Program-made: the position numbers and the translations under genes
The notes under the pieces: generated by a model
The model's database searches: none
Seen by the model: the letters and a program-made list of their open reading frames with translations, nothing else
Told to the model about the DNA's origin: nothing
Shown here: positions 28,401 to 40,249 of the stretch, piece by piece
Layout of the letters: each line of letters opens with the position of its first letter
Numbering within the stretch: position 1 is the stretch's first letter
NCBI GenBank assembly: GCA_032716605.1
Contig: CM064509.1
Location: 38,288,924 to 38,352,923, forward strand
DNA: 64,000 nucleotides
Reading direction: 5' to 3'
Source: Paralithodes platypus
Taxonomy: Eukaryota > Arthropoda > Malacostraca > Decapoda > Lithodidae

Positions 28401-28802
28401 AAATGTAAGCTTTTTAATGACAGCAATTACAGTATCTGCCACATTTGAACCCTCTCGCGTGCACAACGTGAATCGCGTATTCACTGGAATATTATATAAC
28501 AAGTTACCCCTAGGTTTGGAAACTTTTCCTTAGTTAGCCTTACACTCTTGAGGTTTTCTATGGACTGTGTACTTACAGAAAAAGATTTCAGAAGGTTAAC
28601 TCGGCCTTTGTGAGCCTTAGAGCGTTAAATCACTTATCACATGACTCGGACACAAGATTCGCAAGTATGAGCTCACCCATTATACAGTGTGTATATTAGA
28701 CATAAAGTAATATCAGTAATAGCCTATCGTTTGTAAAGATTAGATTAAATAAAGTTTAGAATATATTTTTACTCAATTTACCCAACTAGACCAAGAAGAC
28801 CT

Positions 28803-28848
28803 AATACAGTACTACTACTTCTACTATCACTACTACTACTACTACTAC

Positions 28849-28884
<36 letters not shown>

Positions 28885-28885
28885 C
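28803..28885. repeat. (TAC)n-(TAA)n microsatellite
   Basis: tactactacta followed by ataataataat. Confidence 0.97.
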
Positions 28886-28974
28886 GGTAAGAAAAATAAA
28901 TATATACTGTATAATTATATATATATATATATAATATGGAAGTTAAATCACAAATACCTGTGATCAAATTATGT

Positions 28975-29083
28975 AGTAAAACTTGCTAGGCAAATTGAAA
29001 CAATGGAACACCAAGCTTTCGTCTTGAGAGAATAGACGAAAGCTTGGTGTTCCATTGTTTCAATTTTCCTAGCGAGTTTTACT
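28975..29083. repeat. Long hairpin, 49-bp arms, 11-base loop
   Basis: The left arm ends CACCAAGCTTTCGTC and the right arm starts GACGAAAGCTTGGTG; two mismatches in 49 pairs. Set between AT microsatellites. Confidence 0.97.
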
Positions 29084-29098
29084 ATATATATATATACA

Positions 29099-29152
<54 letters not shown>

Positions 29153-29448
29153 TATATATATAAAATATGGAAATCAGGTGAATGAAACATCTGGTAGTGG
29201 TAGACTACAAGTGATAAGGGAGAAGAGAGTGGAAAAAATATATTAAAGAAATATTTCCCTGTGAAAAGGGTATCGTAGCATAATGACTGTATATGCCCTG
29301 TTAAACTCCAGGAACTACCCACCCCGCCTGAGATACTTGGGGTGTGGGGAGGGTGTTCAGCAGTGTGTATGTCTGTCTGTGCATGGGTGTTTGTTTGTGT
29401 ATGTGCCTGTCACCTGTGTAAGTGTTTATGTAGCTCTCTCTTTATATA

Positions 29449-29496
<48 letters not shown>
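29084..29496. repeat. (TA)n microsatellite blocks
   Basis: TA runs at 29084-29160 and 29445-29496, flanking unique sequence with no coding support. Confidence 0.95.
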
Positions 29497-29499
<3 letters not shown>

Positions 29500-29794
29500 G
29501 GCTATATTTGTGTGTGTACTAAACAAATATTATGTGTTCGATATTACACAGTGAAGCCAGCCGGACATACCTCTCCATCAATAATACCTACGTAATATAC
29601 AAGAGCCTACTAATAACACCTGTCTAATCTCACCTTATGTTCCACTCCTCAAAACACAATTAGTCACTGATATAAGACAGATAAGGCCGAGAGAGATTAA
29701 AACGTAGACGTGTTATGAGGCATTTTTGTACAACAGATAATCAAGTGCTATGGCTACAGAAACTGGCACCTCTACTGTATTCATATGTATAACA

Positions 29795-30185
29795 ATTTTG
29801 ATGAGTTCTTTTGCCTTTATATTGTGTCGTCCCTGTTTTGGATTGTGTATTTTGCAAGTTTTACAATACAGTACAGTATAATTAGAAAATACATCCATAC
29901 ATACATACATACACAGACTGAGCTGACCAAACTCTTGACATCTACCAATGGCACGGCCTGGGATCGAACTGCCGACCCTTCGATCAGCAGCCAGACACGC
30001 TACCGACCATGCCACGGCCCGTGACAATTGTATAGCACCATATGTTTCGTGGTGTTAGTGAAGAAGCTATCTGCAAAATATCAATAAAGTGTTCCTCCTC
30101 ATGTGGTATTTTGATAAGTTGTTTTGACTTTATATTGTCTTTGTCCCAGTTTTGGTTTGCTTTGTTTGCAAGTTTTACATTTTAA
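29795..30185 (+). repeat. GCAAG-TTTACAT repeats around a SINE head
   Basis: Copies at 29795-29875 and 30040-30185, with the CTCCTCATGTGG linker. Confidence 0.7.
29940..30030 (-). repeat. tRNA-like SINE head
   Basis: The reverse strand has TGGTCGGTAGCG (A-box-like) and CAGTTCGATCCCAGGCC (B-box). Acceptor-stem pairing is partial. Confidence 0.55.
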
Positions 30186-30189
30186 TTCA

Positions 30190-30955
30190 TCATATTGTAA
30201 CTTTCCGAGATAGTGTGAAGTGTATCAAAATTATAGGGCAATGGACGGAAGGCGACTTGAATGTGTTGCTAGGGGTGATAACAAGGTGAGAGTGGTGTGC
30301 ATCTAGGTTATCAGTGTTGGGTGGTGGTGTGAGGGGTCATATTCTACTAAGGTATTGATGCAATGATGCGGTTGTATTTAGGAGTTACGTTCGCTATTAA
30401 TCAAATAAAACCAAGGCTGCCGATAGTACAGTATGACAAGATCATTAACTACACTACGCACATGACTACAAAATGCTATAACTGGTGCGGTTCACTGTAA
30501 GCTACATTAGTCATGGTCAATACCCCTCTCCATCGCTGGTGTGAAATTTAAGTTATGAAGAAAGACCAGGTTATTGGACGTCTGCTTTTTTTCTTAGCTG
30601 ACGGAAAATTGTCCTATTCCTCTCTTAAACTTCTCGAGTACGAAGATTGTGTCGTGAAATATGCTGTTACCTATGAAAACCTGGTTTGTTTCATGTTTTT
30701 CAATTATGATATGGCAAATGGGAGATGAAAGGCATACAAAGAGAGTATACGAGTCAGATACAAGGGGTAGGAAGTCCTCCGTTGAGATGAAGAGTAGTAG
30801 GCTACAAGCGTTGGATGATTGTATCCCACGGTAGTCAAAATAGACGAGAACATGGGCGATACGCCTGAATACTACATGGGATGCGGCTCAACCTAGATGT
30901 GGTTCCATAGGGATTGGGCCCATACGGGATTGGAACCTAACCTAACCTAAGTGGG
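30190..30955. other. No gene seen; short TTAGG-like tract
   Basis: No coding signal. Three AACCT units at 30938-30950. Confidence 0.45.
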
Positions 30956-31156
30956 CCCAATCCCGTGGTCACCCCTAGATGTGTATGCATTTATATTTTG
31001 TGTATGTTGCGTTGTGTTTGTCCCCGGTCGGGCTCTGTCTCGAGTCGGCCACCCCCTGCTATGGGGTATGTGCCTGTTTATAAACATAGCCTATACATAC
31101 CTATATGTAGGTACCTGTGTGTAGCCTATATACTCAGGCCCAAGCCCCACTTTGCC

Positions 31157-31192
<36 letters not shown>
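30956..31192 (+). mobile_element. LINE 3' end and poly-T tract
   Basis: cgggctctgtctcgagtcgg and a facing second fragment (31138-31160, tcaggcccaagccccac) joined to ~32 T. Confidence 0.7.
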
Positions 31193-31196
<4 letters not shown>

Positions 31197-31369
31197 ACCA
31201 AGATAATATTAAAAGGGAACCCTTTATATTGGTTTATAAAGTACCCCAATTATATATTTCCCTTTATAATCATATGTCCATAATTTATTAATTTGTGCTA
31301 AAAGGGGCTAAAATATATATATATATATAACAAGTTGGCAACCTCTTTTTTTTTTTTGCCACTACTAAT

Positions 31370-31519
31370 CTCAGATTCTGTCGGACGTCAGACGTCATCT
31401 CAGCTGATCGCCACGGGCAGTGTTGTTATAGAAGTGGGAGGGAGTGTGTGTGATTCGTTCGCTCTTGTCAATAATTCCACGTGCTCCTCACTGTCTGCAT
31501 TTATATACCATAGTGAAGT
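31370..31519 (+). promoter_or_regulatory. 5' leader / candidate promoter of the 744-codon ORF
   Basis: A non-repetitive stretch between a poly-T repeat and the ATG. It has two GACGTCA-type CRE-like half sites (31383-31398) and a CACGTG E-box (31478). A branch-point-like ctaat followed by ctcag at 31358-31369 could instead be a splice acceptor for a 5' UTR exon. Both readings are inference. Confidence 0.3.
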
Positions 31520-33754
31520 ATGGTAGGGGATAAAGAGAGTCACGAAGCTGCCACACCAATAAAAAGCGACCTAGAAAGTGATGGTGATAAAAGAAAAGCA
31601 AATTCAGATCTGGAGCTTGTGAGGAAGGATAATGCTGACCCGAGTAACTCCTTGACTGGCTGTCAGCAGGTGGCCACCAATTCTGTCTTGCCTCACAATG
31701 ATTCATTTGATGCTCAGGCAAGTCTCTCAGACGAGAAACAAAACATACATTCTGAAAAACGTGAAATTCGTGAATCCCAAAACACGGTTGGCAGCACCGA
31801 TAGGCCTAGTGCAATCATGTCAAACTCTAAATTGGAAAATGGCACTGTTAAACGGTTTAAATTTTTCTTGCCTAACGAATATGATGATGATGATGATGGT
31901 GAAGGTGAAACTGAGAGTGATCAACCGATATCTACCGACTGTGTTCTGCTGCCTTCATTTGACCCTGGTCTTCACCCAACTTCATGTCCAGTCTCTAAAT
32001 CTGCCCTTGGTCCTATCTCTAATTTTGGTCCGAACTCTAATAATTATCGTTCGGATCCTAATTTAGTATCCTGTTCTGTCCCTGCCGTTAACTCAACTGA
32101 ATTATGTTCTATTAGTGAAGACCATCCATATCTTGCCAATGGTATGCTCATAAACGATATTAGACCTACACCTGCCCTTGCCCATGATCCATCTCAAAGT
32201 TCAACCTTCACCCAAGCCCACGACTCTACCAAGACTCAGGAGGATCAAGGGGCGCGGCATCGAGAAGATATTCGGCTGCAGGGAGGCAAACATGTATTCA
32301 CAGTTGTGCCTGTGGCCAGTTCAGGTAAAATAACAGAAGATGACGAGACCCACGTTAAAAATGTAAAGTCTAACATAACTTCTGGTAATAGGGACCCATT
32401 GCCGGCTAGGGATCCTACACGAATATCTGGTCCAGCCAGGAAGTGTTCTAAAATTATTGGCAAGACATATTCTCCATATAACACCATGAGAGGCTCTCCT
32501 GTGGGTCCTAGGGCAACCTTTAGTTCAACAAACAGCCCTTACCAGACTGTATCTGATGCAGGCAGCCTTCCTGGCTACTACTACCCCTACCACACAGTGA
32601 CTGGTCTAGTGCCCTCTTCCTACCAGTCGTCAGTATCTGGACTGAAAAGACTCAAGCGAATCCCACCTTATTCCCGACGAAATTATGGTGTAGGATCGGG
32701 GCCTTCAGTGCCACCCTCTTTGGCAGGTTTGGTGCTATCCAAGGGCTCTCCAATGTCGTCTAAAATGTCCTTGAGAGGTGTGGGTTCTGCAGTAGCCAGG
32801 CGTCGTTTGGCCACAATACCAGCCTCAAAGTATACCCAGCCAGTGATGGCAAACCCTCCCATACCGCTCCACGACCTAGCTTCTGGTACAACTTACTCTA
32901 ATTCTGCCATGGCACCATGTACTTCTAGTGAGGCCCCTGGGGTGAGACAGGTAAAGAGCCAAGCAGAGTTCCGACTTCAGGGTGACCAACACTTGTTCAC
33001 AGTGCTGCCAGTGAACAGTTCAGATAATATAATTGATGATGCAGAGAACCAGGCAAAGACCTTAGAAGCCGATGTCTTCTCCAACAGTTACAGGGAGAAA
33101 GAAGCACTGTTGAGTACCAATAATCAACCACCACAGTCAGATTCATTGAACATGGAGCCACAAAGAAATATATATTGTTCCTCCAACACAGTCAGAGGCT
33201 ACCCTGTAAATCGGTGGGCATCAAGCAATTCAACAAGTACCGGTAGTCCTAATCAAACTATAACTAGCATTGGCAGTAATTATAATCCGTATCACACAGT
33301 GACTGGTTCAGCAGCTTCTTCCTTCCAGTTTTCAGACTCTGGACTGAGGAGAGTCCCTACATATTCACGACGAAATTATGGTGTTGGCTCAGGGTCCTCA
33401 GTACCAACCTCGTTGGCAGGGGTGGTCATGTCTAAGGGCTCCCCCATGGCATCTAAAGGTTCCCTAGGAGTGGGTCATTCAATAGGCATACGTCCAGTGG
33501 CTACAATGCCAACCATCAGCTTCGCTAGAACCAGACAACATTCAGCTACCACCCCACCTTTGCCAACGATTCATACAGCTACAGTGCCCTTAGACCAGGC
33601 TATAGTCAACTCCATTAACCAGATGACCGTAATGTCTTCTGGTAGCCTGAGTGTGGATGTACCGGTGGGCAGCACTGATGGCCACAACATGACAGTCATG
33701 GGTACCTTGATGTCTCCAGAGCAGCTCCCCCTTCTGCCAGAGGCTCTCAGGTAG
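31520..33754 (+). CDS. Unrecognised 744-residue Ser/Pro/Thr-rich protein with internal duplication
   Basis: The longest ORF of the window, uninterrupted, with an in-frame stop just before the ATG (31514). I do not recognise the family. The N-terminus is Lys/Asp/Ser-rich (MVGDKESHEAATPIKSDLES); an acidic run of five Asp lies near residue 122. Two copies of a ~190-residue module occur at about 248-440 and 481-670. Each opens with a RLQG-x2-H-FTV-PV-SS motif and continues through PYHTVTG, a repeated SRRNYGVGSG, SLAG and SKGSPM. No membrane segment or signal peptide is seen; the composition suggests a disordered, possibly nuclear or RNA/chromatin-associated protein, which is inference. The reading ends AGG TAG, which is also a donor CTCAG|GTAGGC at 33750, so this may be a large exon of a longer gene. 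Transposon origin is not excluded. Confidence 0.7.
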   Translation: MVGDKESHEAATPIKSDLESDGDKRKANSDLELVRKDNADPSNSLTGCQQVATNSVLPHNDSFDAQASLSDEKQNIHSEKREIRESQNTVGSTDRPSAIMSNSKLENGTVKRFKFFLPNEYDDDDDGEGETESDQPISTDCVLLPSFDPGLHPTSCPVSKSALGPISNFGPNSNNYRSDPNLVSCSVPAVNSTELCSISEDHPYLANGMLINDIRPTPALAHDPSQSSTFTQAHDSTKTQEDQGARHREDIRLQGGKHVFTVVPVASSGKITEDDETHVKNVKSNITSGNRDPLPARDPTRISGPARKCSKIIGKTYSPYNTMRGSPVGPRATFSSTNSPYQTVSDAGSLPGYYYPYHTVTGLVPSSYQSSVSGLKRLKRIPPYSRRNYGVGSGPSVPPSLAGLVLSKGSPMSSKMSLRGVGSAVARRRLATIPASKYTQPVMANPPIPLHDLASGTTYSNSAMAPCTSSEAPGVRQVKSQAEFRLQGDQHLFTVLPVNSSDNIIDDAENQAKTLEADVFSNSYREKEALLSTNNQPPQSDSLNMEPQRNIYCSSNTVRGYPVNRWASSNSTSTGSPNQTITSIGSNYNPYHTVTGSAASSFQFSDSGLRRVPTYSRRNYGVGSGSSVPTSLAGVVMSKGSPMASKGSLGVGHSIGIRPVATMPTISFARTRQHSATTPPLPTIHTATVPLDQAIVNSINQMTVMSSGSLSVDVPVGSTDGHNMTVMGTLMSPEQLPLLPEALR

Positions 33755-34250
33755 GCTAAGTCAGATTACTTACATTTATACCGGCTTGTATGAATCCATG
33801 CACCTTCCCTAAGTTCCTTACACCATGAAACAATATAGGCCTACCTAACCATAACACTTTCTCAGCAATTTAAAAAATAATTGATTTGCAGTTTTTGCAT
33901 TTGGTGAACAATACTACGGTATAGCCTAGGCCTATATAATTACCGGTATGTCATTTGTATTTAACCTTGAATTTCGACCTTGATCTTGGAATAATTATCT
34001 GGATGTTGGTTGCTAACATTGTTATGCACACATCGTTGAATGCCATTGAATGCCGGCTACAATATTGAATGAGCTTTAATCCATTATCACAGCTTAGGAC
34101 TCGGTTATTAGATCTGTTTTCGATATATGGTTGGTAGGCCTAGCATCCCCAAATTTATTTATAATACGAGGTTTAGTGTTGATCTAGCAATATATTAATG
34201 CATTATTTGTAGGTCTATGGTACGGTATAATTATACACTGTTGTACTGTA

Positions 34251-34508
34251 CAGTCGCGCTAATAAGTGATGTCTCGGCACCAATTATGTTTTGATCGATA
34301 ATGGCCAAAAATGGGGGTCAGCAATATTTACACATGATTTTTTTTTTTTTTTTAGTGGGATATACCAAAATGTTCCTACAGTTACCCACCTTATTCAACA
34401 TCTAACAGACATTAATACAGCACAGAGCGAGCCAAACGTAATGCATTAATACAGCACAGAGCGAGCCAAACGTAATGCCAGCTGGTACATGACTTATTAG
34501 CGCGACTG
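34251..34508. mobile_element. mariner-like MITE with internal 35-bp duplication
   Basis: TA-flanked, perfect CAGTCGCGCTAATAAGT ends. The segment from cattaatacagcacagagcg to aaacgtaatg occurs twice in tandem, making this copy longer. Confidence 0.92.
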
Positions 34509-35147
34509 TACACACTTGGTAATGTAGGCTGTGGATTGTTATTGGAAACTGCCAACCACTGCCAAGGTGCATAGAATGTTTTAGTTCACGAGTTAACTTG
34601 ATATGAACCTCAAGTGTGGTAAGGTGTAAACAGGTGTGTCTATCTGTTGCCCTGGTGATAAAGAGTACCGGTACGGTATAACTTAACTTTTGACACATTT
34701 ACATACAGTACGTACAGTCGGCGGTAAAATTCCTGTCCTCACTGTGACCCGCGATAATCATAGACTCAGACTCGAAAATGTTAGGTGTAGCCTACAAAAC
34801 GTGTATATATATATTTTTACCACCAGGTCAGATGTGTGGGTTGTGAGGGCGTAGGGTGATGGGAAAGGTATGGAAGCCTGGTCGGGAAAGCTCTTGCCAT
34901 GGTTTAATAAAATGGCCCTAAGTACCGGCACTCTTAATGCCGTTCATATATTAACTTTTACAGTACGATACTTTATTTTCCTGGCTGTCATAATTATAGG
35001 AAAGACCTGTAGGCCGCCGTAATTATTACACTGCGCGTCACCCTAGGCGTGAACCGGGAGAGATTGTTTTCACCGCTGTGTATCTGTATTTATGTCTGTC
35101 TGTTTGCAGAATATCTTACTGTATATTTACATTTGGAAACCCATTAA

Positions 35148-35366
35148 CCCCTACAGTACCAGTGACGCGCTTTTCATTATAATAGCTGGCAACTATTAGA
35201 CGATTTGATTCAGTTTAAGAAGGACGTCTACCCATTACAAAGCTACCGTACATAATATCTTAATTAATCCTGTAAGCGACCATATGTCCTTCCTAAGCTT
35301 TATATAGGCTAATCGTCTAAATATGGCTAGAATAAAATACTAAGGAAGTCGCCGGTACTGAATGGG
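35148..35366. mobile_element. TTAA MITE, ~210-bp family
   Basis: TTAA at both ends; CCCCTACAGTACCAGTGACG / GTCGCCGGTACTGAATGGG inverted; inner tattagacgatttga and aatcgtcta also inverted. Confidence 0.85.
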
Positions 35367-35600
35367 TTAACGGCATCAGACAGTAGCCTACATTAGAACC
35401 ATACGGCTGGGAGAGTATATAGATAGCAGAGAAGGGGTGTTGTAGATAGAGGAAGCTGTTGGAGTGGCTTTATGACCGTGACTACATACGTGACGAAGTT
35501 ATTTATCTATATTGGAGGACATGTTCTGATTAACAACGAATCCACTTGCTCAACTTCTCAAGCTTATCACCTTCAGTACAGTATTAACCCTTTGAGTTAA

Positions 35601-35816
35601 CCCCTTTCTGTACCGGTGATGTACTTTTCATCGTATTCTGGCGACTATTAGACTTTTTTGTACAGCTTAGGAAGGCCGTCTACTCATTAACAGGCTAAGT
35701 AGTTAAGGAATGTAAATGTGATATATGCATCAATTAAACATATTTGTTACAAATATAATAAGTATAGGAAGGGGTGACCGGGTAGGGCTACAGCATCAAG
35801 ATACCGGTAATGAATT
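35601..35816. mobile_element. TTAA MITE, ~210-bp family, decayed right end
   Basis: Starts CCCCTTTCTGTACCGGTGAT after TTAA; right end ataccggtaatgaatttaac lies near 35816. Confidence 0.6.
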
Positions 35817-35969
35817 TAACACACTAATGTCGTGCTTGCTTTCATTATGTAACTTACGGGAAAAAATACCTGTTCAGAACTACGGTACTGAACACGAGAA
35901 AACGATGCCATTTATATTGCATTACATTTTAGTTGATTGACAGATAATTATAGCTAGATATATTCTTAA

Positions 35970-36196
35970 TCCTTTCACGCACATATGACGAAGAGGTTGC
36001 CAGATTAGCAATAAGAAATAGAGTTCTCTCACTCTTATAATTACCTCTCCAAAATTAGTTTTCTGCCCACAGCTAACTCCAAGACAACTACAGAGGTTGA
36101 AGTAACTAAACTAAAGGTTTATAAATACCCCTGATGGTAACAAAGGCTTTAAAGTATCCCTAATAGGCTCAAAATCGCGTCATATGTCGGAGAGGG
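35970..36196 (+). mobile_element. TTAA MITE with one 105-bp unit
   Basis: TTAA at 35966 and 36197; 227 bp, exactly two units (210 bp) shorter than 25733-26169. Confidence 0.9.
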
Positions 36197-36199
36197 TTA

Positions 36200-36834
36200 A
36201 CAGAGATAATGAAGCTTACAGATTGAGATTATCTTTTTATATAGCTGGTGTTTTTGTTTTTGATTTATCGGTTAAAGGTGACGCAAGACCACCGAGGTTA
36301 CCTGGCCAGGGAAGGAGACTTATACAAACTATTAATTTCAGTGGACGAAGGGAAGATGAATGGCAGAGAGAGAGAGAGAGAGAGAGTTAAAGATAGGAAG
36401 GAGGGAGGGAGAGAGGAGAGGGTAGGAACAATATGTTGAATATCTTTGAGACTATTATTATTATATATATACCGGTATATTATTTGTTTTTGTTTGTTGT
36501 TTTCTACGAGACAATTAATACAGGAAGGATACACAAATACAACACACAAAAAGGTCTTAATCTTTACACCTTGGACCTTCGCCTTTTAGAGATAATGGAG
36601 GGTCTGGTGTGTCATCAGGGGTTATTGGAGACAGGAGCATGGTGTTTTAGATAGCTTTAGCTCTTTCCGTTTTGGGCGACTCCAACTTTTCTTGCCGGCA
36701 GTTTTTTTTTTCTGACTCTTAGACGACTTCATTTCGTTTAGGCAAGAATTATGGGAGTTTGAGGGTTAACCGAGATAAATTTTACCAGTTTTATACCAAG
36801 AGCTGCTTCCTAAACTGCTTATAATAGGCCACTC
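36200..36834. other. No supported gene
   Basis: A short open stretch near 36277 (VTQDHRGYLAREGDLYKLL) follows an acceptor-like taaag, but has no donor or homology I recognise; a GA microsatellite follows at 36364. Confidence 0.3.
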
Positions 36835-36838
36835 TTAA

Positions 36839-37281
36839 CCCTCTCCGACATATGACGCGATGTTGAGCCTATTGGGGATACTTTAAAGCCTTTGTTACCT
36901 ACCATCAGGGGTATTTGGAAACCTTTAGCTTAGTTACTTCAACCTCTGCAAGTTGTCTTTGAGTTAGCTGTGTTGAGCCTATTAGGGATACTTTAAAGCC
37001 TTTGTTACCATCAGGGGTATTTGGAAACCTTTAGCTTAGTTACTTCAACCTCTGCAAGTTGTCTTTGAGTTAGCTGTGTTGAGCCTATTAGGGATACTTT
37101 AAAGCCTTTGTTACCATCAGGGGTATTTGGAAACCTTTAGTTTAGTTACTTCAACCTCTGTAGTTGTCTTTGAGTTAGCTGTGGGCAGAAAACTAATTTT
37201 GCAGAGGTAATTATAAGAGTGAGAGAACTCTATTTCTTATTGCTAATCTGGCAACCTCTGCGTCATATGAGTCTGAAGGGG
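36839..37281 (-). mobile_element. TTAA MITE with three 105-bp units, reverse
   Basis: TTAA at 36835 and 37282; three tandem units reading agctgtgttgagcctatta. Confidence 0.9.
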
Positions 37282-37421
37282 TTAACTAGGATATCAATCA
37301 GTATGTGTGTTGGTTTGTGTGTGTGTTTGAGTGTCTGTGTGTTCGTGTGTGTGTTTGTGTGTCTGTGTGCACGTGTGTGGGTATGCATAAAAGTTTCCTG
37401 GCATAATTACCAGTATCTTAA

Positions 37422-37708
37422 GGGGGAGATTTCCACTTACGGGATTTTTTTCTTGACTCCTTTCTCCCTCATGTTTAGCCCCATTGTTTTTCTAATTTTA
37501 AGATGTTCGCCCCATTATTTTGACAATTTTAAGAACTTTCGACCCATTTCTGTCAATTTTAAGACCTTTCGTGCCACTTAGGTGTCGATTTTATGCTGTC
37601 CCGGGACATTTTTCTACCGAAAAATTTACAAATTTATCTTAAAAGGGGCTCAAGGAGGTGTAATCTTAAGCTTGGTGGATATCTAGAGACCAAACTAAAA
37701 ACCTCCCC
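37422..37708 (-). mobile_element. CTTAAGGGG MITE family, complete copy
   Basis: TTAA at 37418 and 37709; GGGGGAGATTTCCA / AACCTCCCC inverted ends; inner blocks aattttaagacctttcgtgc and cattttt-ctaccgaaaaat. Other copies at 46243, 46885 and 56405. Confidence 0.85.
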
Positions 37709-37739
37709 TTAAGAAGAGATTTTTACTGGAGGGAATACT

Positions 37740-38076
37740 GAGTACTCACACAACATGACATAAACTACACCTTACACAGTCACACACACACAACTGCATA
37801 CCCAACACATACACACACACTACACAGCACACACACAAACACCCACACACACACACTAAACAGCACACACACGCTAATACTCGCACAACACAGTATAACA
37901 AACTATACCTTACACAGTCACACACAAAACAGAATACCCATAATACACACACACAGCACACACACAGTCACACACACAACACACGCTAATACTCACACAA
38001 CACAGCATAACAAACTATACCTTACACAGTCACACACACGACAGAACACCCATAATACACACATAAACACACACAC

Positions 38077-38131
<55 letters not shown>

Positions 38132-38691
38132 CCAGTAGCCTAGTAGGTAGAGCTCTCGTCTCACACACGAGGGGTCGGGGGTTCAATCCCCGGCCGGGCG
38201 GAGACAAATTGGGCTTGTCTCCTTTCATGTGTTAGCCTCAGTTCACCTAGCTGTAAATAGGTACCTGGAATAAGTGGACGACGTTGTGACGTCCCATCTG
38301 GGGTTGGCAAAAATGGTACATGGCGAGATGGGTATCATATGGTTTACCTAAGCTGATGGCTACCTAAGCCTTCGGGCGAGACGGTACCGTCTATAGTGAG
38401 AATGGTACCATACAGATCCACCCTTAGCCTTCGTTTCCGATGTCGCCAATTGGCTAAATACAGACTACACACACATCCACAGCCATTCCAACAGTACATA
38501 AAACACTTAACATGCATTTCACGCAATACATTCCCAGTTAAGGAGGCGCGATAATAATGAGCTTAGCTCGCATTGCGTGGATTCCCCTTGACGAACAAGT
38601 AACTGAGTAACACACACACAACACACGCAAATACTCACGTAACACAACATAACAAACTATACCTTACACAGCCACACACAACAGAATACCC

Positions 38692-38732
<41 letters not shown>

Positions 38733-39465
38733 CACACACACACACACAACACACGCTAATACTCACACAACACAACATAACAAACTATACCTTACACAGC
38801 CACACCCAACAGAATACCCATAACACACACACACACACACACACAAACACCCACACACACACACACACACATACACACACACACAACACACGCTAATACT
38901 CACATAACACAACATAACAAACTATACCTTACACAGCCACACACAACAGAATACCCATAACACACACACAAACACCCACACACACACACACACACACACA
39001 ACACACGCTAATACTCACACAACACAACATAACAAACTATACCTTACACAGCCACACAGAACAGAATACCCATAACACACACACACACACACACACACAA
39101 ACACCCACACACACACATACACACACACAACACACGCTAATACTCACACAACACAACATAACAAACTATACCTTACACAGCCACACACAACAGAATACCC
39201 ATAACACACACACACACACACACACACACAGCACACACACACACATACACACACACAACACACGCTAATACTCACACAACACAACATAACAAACTATACC
39301 TTACACACAGCCACACACAACAGAATACCCATAACACACACACAAACACCCACACACACACATACACACACACAACACACGCTAATACTCACACAACACA
39401 ACATAACAAACTATACCTTACACAGCCACACACAACAGAATACCCATAACACACACACACACACA
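37740..39465. repeat. CA-rich composite minisatellite array
   Basis: At least eight units of ~120 bp alternating (CA)n with acacgctaatactcacacaa, aactataccttacacag and cagaatacccataacac. A SINE interrupts at 38131-38590. Open frames here are low complexity only. Confidence 0.95.
38131..38590 (+). repeat. tRNA-derived SINE with conserved GGTACCTGG core
   Basis: The tRNA-like head has a perfect 5-bp anticodon stem CTCGT/ACGAG with loop CTCACAC (CAC, valine-like) and T-arm CGGGGGTTCAATCCCCG. The acceptor stem does not pair, so not a tRNA gene. A core TTCACCTAGCTGTAAATAGG / TACCTGG follows, then a tail region (tgtcgccaattggctaaata) that recurs at 58048-58140. Confidence 0.75.
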
Positions 39466-39954
39466 CTGTTATCTAACCAGCTGAACTGGTCCCGTCATGT
39501 TATCAGCCTCGTGTGTTCCTTCAAGAGATAAGGTGCGGGTTGTTTACGATAAGATAACGGATGCTTGTGGACCGCATTGCATCACTTGAGAAATAATGGT
39601 TCAAGGTGTCAAAACGAGCTAATTATTCCTTACTTTGCAGTCTAATAATAATAATAATAATAGTTCTTAAAGCTAGCGCATGCTAAGCCAGCTAAGGATA
39701 GCCCAATAAGGCCGATTAGGCGTATTTCCATTGGGGTCCTGTACTACTATCCCATCCCCTTGCTCATGAGGGACGGTAATGACTCAGTGCTAGTGAAAAA
39801 TCTTTAACGCGCCGAGCGTGGGCCTTCTGGGTGGAAGTCCAAGATGCTAGTCATTACACCAACGAGTCTTTATTATTCAGGGGTAATTTATCGAGAGGAC
39901 TTCCCTAGTGGTTAAGGCCCCATTAATTGCTCTTTCCATTCACATATGCATAGC

Positions 39955-40181
39955 CTACGTGAGTTGCAGTTGGGATGTGTCTACATGCTTAGATTGATAT
40001 GCAGGATTCGAAGTTGCATAATAAATCGTAGGCAGTGTCCACCATTCTTTAACTGTCTTCGTGGTGCGATGCATAAGGTGTTGATTTTCGGTGTGAGCAT
40101 CCTGGATTCGAATCCACGGACTGCCACATGTGTTTGTAAATTTCATTAATCGATTTTAGGAGTATAGTTGGTTGTTGGAAG

Positions 40182-40185
<4 letters not shown>
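39955..40185 (+). repeat. Composite SINE with two tRNA-like heads
   Basis: gagttgcagttggg...aggattcgaagttgc, then GTGGTGCGATGCATAAGG and GGATTCGAATCCACGG, in the order seen at 11108-11345. Confidence 0.7.

Positions 40186-40243
<58 letters not shown>
40186..40243. repeat. (TA)n microsatellite
   Basis: About 58 bases, directly at the SINE 3' end. Confidence 0.97.
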
Positions 40244-40244
<1 letters not shown>

Positions 40245-40249
40245 CTGAA

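Noticed and set aside
36248..36439. Exon-like VTQDHRGYLAREGDLY
   Set aside because: Possible acceptor only; joining from 33750 gives a stop, there is no donor, and it runs into a GA microsatellite.
38131..38206. tRNA-Val gene
   Set aside because: Anticodon and T arms are good, but the acceptor stem does not pair and a SINE core follows.
39740..39860. Reverse-strand tRNA-like TTGGTGTAATGACTAG
   Set aside because: A-box resemblance only; no convincing B-box or stems.
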